Below, piece by piece: positions 4,400-8,101 of a stretch of 8,101 nt of DNA (the first letter of the stretch is position 1; each line of letters begins with the position of its first letter). The DNA is from an uncultured Lachnospiraceae bacterium (GTDB lineage Bacteria > Bacillota > Clostridia > Lachnospirales > Lachnospiraceae): the NCBI GenBank assembly GCA_910578885.1, contig CAJTSH010000076.1, positions 1-8,101 of the forward strand, read 5' to 3'. The notes beneath the pieces were generated by a model. It did no database searches. It saw only the letters and a program-made list of their open reading frames with translations, and was not told where the DNA came from. A program made the translations under genes and the position numbers.

Positions 4400-6365
4400 A
4401 TGTTATCTTTATACAAGAGTGTCCACCTCTATGCAGGTTGACGGGTACAGCTTGGATGCCCAGCGTGACAAGCTGCGAAAGTATGCGGCATACGAAGATA
4501 TGATTATTGCCGGGGAGTATTCTGATGAGGGATTTTCTGGAAAGAACATCCAAGGACGGCAGGACTTCCAACGGATGCTGAATGACATCCAGGACTGTAA
4601 GGACGGCGTATCTTATGTGCTGGTCTTTAAGCTCTCCCGATTTGGCAGAAATGCGGCAGATGTTCTGAACTCTTTGCAGCTCATGCAGGATTTCGGTGTC
4701 AATCTGATCTGCGTGGAGGATGGCATTGACAGTTCCAAGGATGCCGGAAAGCTGATGATCTCCGTGCTGTCTGCGGTGGCAGAAATAGAGCGAGAGAATA
4801 TCCGCACCCAGACAATGGCAGGACGTGAGCAAAAGGCTCGTGAGGGCAAGTGGAACGGTGGTTTCGCTCCTTATGGCTATAAACTGGAAAACGGCGATCT
4901 TGTCATTGCGGAGGATGAAGTGGAGGTAATCCGTGTTATTTATGACCGATATATTCACACCAACGAGGGTGTTGCCGGAGTTGCAAAATATCTGAACCGC
5001 AATGGCTTTGTCAAGAAGCTGCGGCAGAACAATACCATTCCCGGATTTTCAAGGAGCTTCGTGCAGGACGTACTGGACAATCCCGTTTACATGGGGAAGA
5101 TCGCCTATGGCAGACGCAGGACGGAAAAGAAGCAAGGTACAAGAAATGAGATGCACGTGGTTGAGCAGGCAGAGTTCCCTATTTATGAGGGGCAGCACGA
5201 AGCAATCGTTTCGGAAGAAGATTGGTATCTGGCACAGGAAAAGCGCAAGATCAATTCCTTTAAGCGGGAAAAGGTCAACAATCCAGACCATGCACACATC
5301 CTGTCCGGTATTCTGAAATGTCCATGCTGCGGAAAGAGTATGTACGGCAATATCGCCAAGGCGCACAGCAAGGACAAGAAAACGAGGTATTATTACTACT
5401 GCAAAAACACAGTAACGCCAACCGGACATGAGTGCAGCTTCCGACTGAATATCGAGCAGACGGAGATCAACAAGTTTGTGGCTAAGATTATATCTGCTAT
5501 GGTCAACAATCCCCGGTTTGTAGAAGCGATTCAAGAAAAAATTGGTACGGCAGTTGATACAGAGGATATGGAAAAGCAGATCGCCGTTCTGCAAGGGCAG
5601 TTGAAGCAAGCCTTTGGAACGAAAAGCCGCTTGGAGCGTCAGATGGACACCTTGGATATCAACGATGCTCACTATGACAGAAAGATTTTAGACTTGCAGC
5701 GCCGCTATGATGAGCAGTATGACACGATAGAAGAAATCGAAGTTCAGATTGGAGAATTGCAAAGTCAAATACGCAGCATCCAGCAGGAGAAGATTTCCGG
5801 TGACAATATCTATCGCTTGTTGCTGGCATTTGATGAAGTCTACCATTCCGCAACTGAAGCGGAACAGAAAGAATTTATGAAAGCCTTTATCGAGCGAATT
5901 GAAATGTTCCCGGAGAAAAGGAAAGACGGAAGCTGGATAAAGAAGATTGTATTCAATTTCCCTGTTCCTGTTGATGGCGAGGAAGTGAAAGAACTTCCCT
6001 TGGAAACTGAACCAACTGTCGAGACGGTTGTAATGCTTTCCCACAAAAAACCCGACAGCGTAATCAACGTAAAAGTCGAGTTTGGCGAGGGTGAGGGCAA
6101 AGTGCCGCTTGATAATATCGCCAAGAGAGCCGAAGCGTACAAGCCGAAAGAGCGTGTTACATACAAGATGATTAAGGAGTACATAGAAGCGAAATATGGC
6201 TTCAAAGTACATACCGCATATATCGCAGAGGTAAAAAGAGATTTAGGATTGCCGATGTATGATGCCCCGAATGCGGTAGAGGAATTGAAACAGCCGAGGA
6301 AACATCCGACAGCGGAGAAAGTGGAAGCGATAAAGGATGCCTTGAAACATTTTGAGGTTATCTGA
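4362..6365 (+). CDS. Large serine recombinase (site-specific integrase) with RumA-like C-terminal tail
   Basis: A recombinase of up to 667 residues that would cut and rejoin attachment sites to integrate and excise the element. Numbered from ATG 4362, the resolvase domain covers about 13-155, with catalytic S21 in YTRVST and further motifs at LVFKLSRFGRN (87-97) and EIERENIRTQ (141-150). The Recombinase domain follows (about 165-300), then a zinc ribbon with C320, C323, C347 and C358, and a coiled coil at about 400-480. Residues about 550-667 are an added tail resembling the C-terminal extension of clostridial RumA/RlmD-type proteins. The start is uncertain: GGGAGG at 4366-4371 lies inside the frame, so initiation at CTG 4380 (giving MKKKQTK) fits better than ATG 4362, which lacks a ribosome site. 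It overlaps the upstream regulator. Confidence 0.93.
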   Translation: MREVEILKKKQTKCYLYTRVSTSMQVDGYSLDAQRDKLRKYAAYEDMIIAGEYSDEGFSGKNIQGRQDFQRMLNDIQDCKDGVSYVLVFKLSRFGRNAADVLNSLQLMQDFGVNLICVEDGIDSSKDAGKLMISVLSAVAEIERENIRTQTMAGREQKAREGKWNGGFAPYGYKLENGDLVIAEDEVEVIRVIYDRYIHTNEGVAGVAKYLNRNGFVKKLRQNNTIPGFSRSFVQDVLDNPVYMGKIAYGRRRTEKKQGTRNEMHVVEQAEFPIYEGQHEAIVSEEDWYLAQEKRKINSFKREKVNNPDHAHILSGILKCPCCGKSMYGNIAKAHSKDKKTRYYYYCKNTVTPTGHECSFRLNIEQTEINKFVAKIISAMVNNPRFVEAIQEKIGTAVDTEDMEKQIAVLQGQLKQAFGTKSRLERQMDTLDINDAHYDRKILDLQRRYDEQYDTIEEIEVQIGELQSQIRSIQQEKISGDNIYRLLLAFDEVYHSATEAEQKEFMKAFIERIEMFPEKRKDGSWIKKIVFNFPVPVDGEEVKELPLETEPTVETVVMLSHKKPDSVINVKVEFGEGEGKVPLDNIAKRAEAYKPKERVTYKMIKEYIEAKYGFKVHTAYIAEVKRDLGLPMYDAPNAVEELKQPRKHPTAEKVEAIKDALKHFEVI

Positions 6366-6372
6366 TAATCAT

Positions 6373-6408
6373 AAGCGTATCATTAAGAAATAGTGGCACG
6401 CTTTTCTT
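6373..6408 (+). terminator. Weak terminator-like hairpin after the recombinase
   Basis: AAGCGT (6373-6378) can pair with ACGCTT (6398-6403) around a 19-base loop, followed by TTTTCTT (6402-6408). The stem is only 6 bp, so termination would be weak at best. It fits the position between the recombinase and an independently promoted cargo gene. Confidence 0.3.
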
Positions 6409-6435
6409 GAAAGAATTTGTTGGAAGTAGTAATAT
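6407..6435 (+). promoter_or_regulatory. Likely promoter of the AbiJ-like gene
   Basis: TTGAAA at 6407-6412 (five of six to the -35 consensus) and TAATAT at 6430-6435 (four of six to the -10) are separated by 17 bp. The site lies about 30 bases before the gene's ribosome site. The -35 overlaps the T-run of the preceding weak hairpin. Confidence 0.5.
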
Positions 6436-6468
6436 AAAAATACTTAGATTTATTTGGAGGAAAAGAAA

Positions 6469-7767
6469 GTGAATCGCATCACAGAAATAACAAAACGTGA
6501 CATTTTGGATTTATTTAAAAATGGATTGGAAATAGATGATTTTTTTGAAACAAGAACAGTTCCGTATCCCTATTTTGGGAGGTTTGAAGAATTAGATTTC
6601 CTTAAAAGGTTATATGAGTTGAGGGATATGCCAAGCAATGATGCAAGATATGAAAATGCAGAACAGGATATTTGGCAACATACAGTTAATAATGATGATT
6701 ATCCTGATTGTTGGGTTTTTGAAGATGAAAGATTTTATTTGCAAAATGGTGATGATGAAACATATTTAAAATTTTTATGTGAAGTGTTCCATCCTGCTGT
6801 TAGATATGAAAAAGGTTACTGGAAAGAATTTTTAACAGAAATAAATAAATTATTGCAAAATGATGGATATGAGCTTTATCCTGCGGAAAAAGTATCTAAC
6901 CGTGATGTTTATAGATGGAGGATATTTCAGAGAGAGGAAAGCGCATTGTTTGTTCCATATTCTCAAAGAAATGAAAAAGATATAAAAGAAAAAAGGATAG
7001 TTTTGTCCATAAATCGAAAAGCCAGAAATCAAATTTATCAATTTTTAGAACGATGCAATATAGAATATCAAGCAACAGATGATACAGGATGGAATTATAG
7101 TACAAATATAGCGACAGATGTATTTTATGACATAAGACAGTTTTATGTGCCAAAGTGCTTTAATAACCAAAAGGAATATGTTGAAACTGATAATTTGCAT
7201 GATTTTATAATCTCTAATTCGCCATTTTGTGTTTTGGACGCAATAGAGCTTTTTGCTAGACATAGTATGTTGGATGATTTTGAAGCCCAAATTAACACAA
7301 TACTAAAGTTGAATGATATTACGTTTCAGCTAAGTAATGGGAAAATTGTAAATTCATTTGATGTTCAAATAACTCAAAACTCATTAGGAGTAGTGGAAGA
7401 AGCTGGATTGAAAGAATTGTTGCAAGAGGCATCTAAATATTATGATGCAAATAATATGCAAATTGCAGTAGAAAAACTTTGGGATGCATTTGAAAGATTA
7501 AAAACGTATTACTGTTCCCCATCCATAGACAAAAAGAAATCTGTAAATAAGATTGTAAAGGACATGGGAAATAGCCAACAAGCGTTTATGGAATTATTTG
7601 ATAGAGAATTTCATGCACTTACATCTCTCGGAAATGATTTTAGAATTAGACACCATGAAACAACAAAGGTTGATATTCAAGATAAAAGGCATTTTGAATA
7701 TTTTTATAAGAGATGTCTGACATTAATTTCAACAGCAATTGAGTATTTAAATGGAAGAGGTTTATAA
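6469..7767 (+). CDS. AbiJ-like abortive-infection protein (AbiJ_NTD3-type N-terminus, HEPN-like C-terminus)
   Basis: A 432-residue protein. GTG 6469 is chosen because GGAGG at 6456-6460 lies eight bases upstream; the in-frame TTG 6454 overlaps that site. The N-terminal third (ITEITKRDILDLF at 4-16, FGRFEELDFLKRLYEL at 36-51, AEQDIWQHTVNNDDY at 64-78, FLCEVFHPAVR at 102-112) strongly resembles the AbiJ_NTD3 domain of lactococcal AbiJ-like systems, as I remember that family. The C-terminal part (about 309-430) is helical, with RIRHHE at 392-397, a candidate HEPN RNase motif. Such proteins are thought to halt phage infection at a cost to the cell. The gene is clearly more AT-rich than its neighbours (sampled stretches about 28-33% GC against 47% in the recombinase) and has its own promoter, both typical of acquired cargo. 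Trigger and target are unknown. Confidence 0.75.
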   Translation: MNRITEITKRDILDLFKNGLEIDDFFETRTVPYPYFGRFEELDFLKRLYELRDMPSNDARYENAEQDIWQHTVNNDDYPDCWVFEDERFYLQNGDDETYLKFLCEVFHPAVRYEKGYWKEFLTEINKLLQNDGYELYPAEKVSNRDVYRWRIFQREESALFVPYSQRNEKDIKEKRIVLSINRKARNQIYQFLERCNIEYQATDDTGWNYSTNIATDVFYDIRQFYVPKCFNNQKEYVETDNLHDFIISNSPFCVLDAIELFARHSMLDDFEAQINTILKLNDITFQLSNGKIVNSFDVQITQNSLGVVEEAGLKELLQEASKYYDANNMQIAVEKLWDAFERLKTYYCSPSIDKKKSVNKIVKDMGNSQQAFMELFDREFHALTSLGNDFRIRHHETTKVDIQDKRHFEYFYKRCLTLISTAIEYLNGRGL

Positions 7768-7770
7768 AAC

Positions 7771-7790
7771 TAAGAAAACAGGTTTTCTTA
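7771..7790. repeat. AT-rich hairpin after the AbiJ-like gene
   Basis: TAAGAAAA (7771-7778) and TTTTCTTA (7783-7790) form a perfect 8-bp stem around CAGG, four bases after the stop codon. No T-run follows beyond the arm itself, so it may be a weak or bidirectional terminator. Confidence 0.4.
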
Positions 7791-7795
7791 TAGCT

Positions 7796-7824
7796 TTGTA
7801 TAAGAATGGATTTGTGCTTATAAT
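7796..7824 (+). promoter_or_regulatory. Promoter overlapping a dyad, upstream of the 59-residue gene
   Basis: TTGTAT (7796-7801) and a consensus TATAAT (7819-7824) are separated by 17 bp. A dyad covers them: AGCTT (7792-7796) with AAGCT (7826-7830), and TATAAG (7799-7804) with CTTATA (7817-7822). The symmetry could be an operator or chance in AT-rich DNA. Confidence 0.5.
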
Positions 7825-7850
7825 GAAGCTGTATAGGAGGTTGATAGCTT

Positions 7851-8030
7851 ATGAGAGAAAAGAAAGTCCATTTATATGTGGACAGCCAAGAACGGAGCAT
7901 TTTATTACATAGCCTTGTGGAGCTAAAAAATCAGCTCATTCAGCAAGGCAGATATACGGACTGCGTTGACGAACTGATATTTAAGGTCGTAAACGCACCC
8001 GTCAAGAGAATGAAAATTGAATATGTCTAA
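7851..8030 (+). CDS. Small conserved-looking protein, function unknown
   Basis: A 59-residue protein, ATG start, with AGGAGG at 7835-7840, ten bases upstream. It begins MREKKVHLYVD, contains SLVELKNQLIQQGRYTDCVDELIFKV (26 residues, described here by its ends and pattern only: an amphipathic helix, GRYTD, then a second helix), and ends with basic KRMKIEYV. A short beta strand followed by helices recalls ribbon-helix-helix or similar small DNA-binding folds, but I cannot confirm that. I recall similar short proteins near clostridial integrative elements, without a known function. It has its own promoter and a strong terminator, so it is a single-gene unit. It may belong to this element or to flanking host DNA. 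Confidence 0.72.
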   Translation: MREKKVHLYVDSQERSILLHSLVELKNQLIQQGRYTDCVDELIFKVVNAPVKRMKIEYV

Positions 8031-8043
8031 GGCACATCACAGA

Positions 8044-8086
8044 GCCGCTTATTCTTATTGAAATTTTAAGAGTAAGCGGCTTTTTT
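8044..8086 (+). terminator. Strong intrinsic terminator
   Basis: GCCGCTTATTCTT (8044-8056) pairs with AAGAGTAAGCGGC (8068-8080) over 13 bp with one G-T pair, followed at once by TTTTTT (8081-8086). It begins 13 bases after the stop of the 59-residue gene. Confidence 0.9.
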
Positions 8087-8101
8087 GCGTTCTCTGGTAC
8101 T

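Noticed and set aside
6012..6365. A separate rRNA methyltransferase fragment at the recombinase 3' end
   Set aside because: The frame is continuous with the recombinase and no methyltransferase catalytic motif is present; only the tail is shared.
6366..6453. Right end of the element (attachment site) just after the recombinase
   Set aside because: The composition changes here, but I found no repeat or core sequence that could be matched to a left end, which is outside the window.

Overview
The window looks like part of an integrative and mobilizable element (IME) from a low-to-mid GC Firmicute, most likely a gut clostridium (Lachnospiraceae or Ruminococcaceae type). The grounds are strong GGAGG ribosome sites, GTG/TTG starts, backbone genes at about 45-50% GC, a MobV relaxase, and a large serine recombinase with a C-terminal tail that I know from clostridial proteins. 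All recognised genes are on the + strand. The left end of the element lies outside the window.

Layout. Positions 3-1626 are a replication module: the end of an unrecognised protein, overlapped by a D5/P4-type SF3 helicase. A long hairpin spans the helicase stop codon. Positions 1658-2026 are non-coding and rich in GGAACAG-type motifs. A small helix-turn-helix-like protein follows (2027-2242). Positions 2243-2585 are again non-coding but strikingly structured: a nearly gapless run of stem-loops (2276-2436), a short tandem repeat, and a putative origin of transfer (2471-2535) built like the pMV158 oriT. The MobV relaxase follows (2586-3875), then a small TTG-start gene.

A 13-bp inverted repeat (4090-4140) surrounds a promoter with an extended -10 and is followed by T-runs. 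It probably serves both as terminator of the mob operon and as operator-promoter of the next operon. That operon holds a small HTH regulator and a large serine recombinase, which overlap.

Downstream the composition changes sharply. An AT-rich gene with its own promoter (6469-7767) encodes an AbiJ-like protein, probably an abortive-infection phage-defence cargo. The window ends with a 59-residue protein of unknown function under its own promoter and a strong intrinsic terminator (8044-8086).

Inferred logic: the recombinase excises and integrates the element, the relaxase nicks oriT for transfer by a helper conjugation machine, the helicase supports replication of the excised form, the HTH protein controls the recombinase operon, and the AbiJ-like gene is carried as defence cargo. 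The parts least explained by known features are the stem-loop array at 2276-2436 and the repeat-rich region at 1594-2026.
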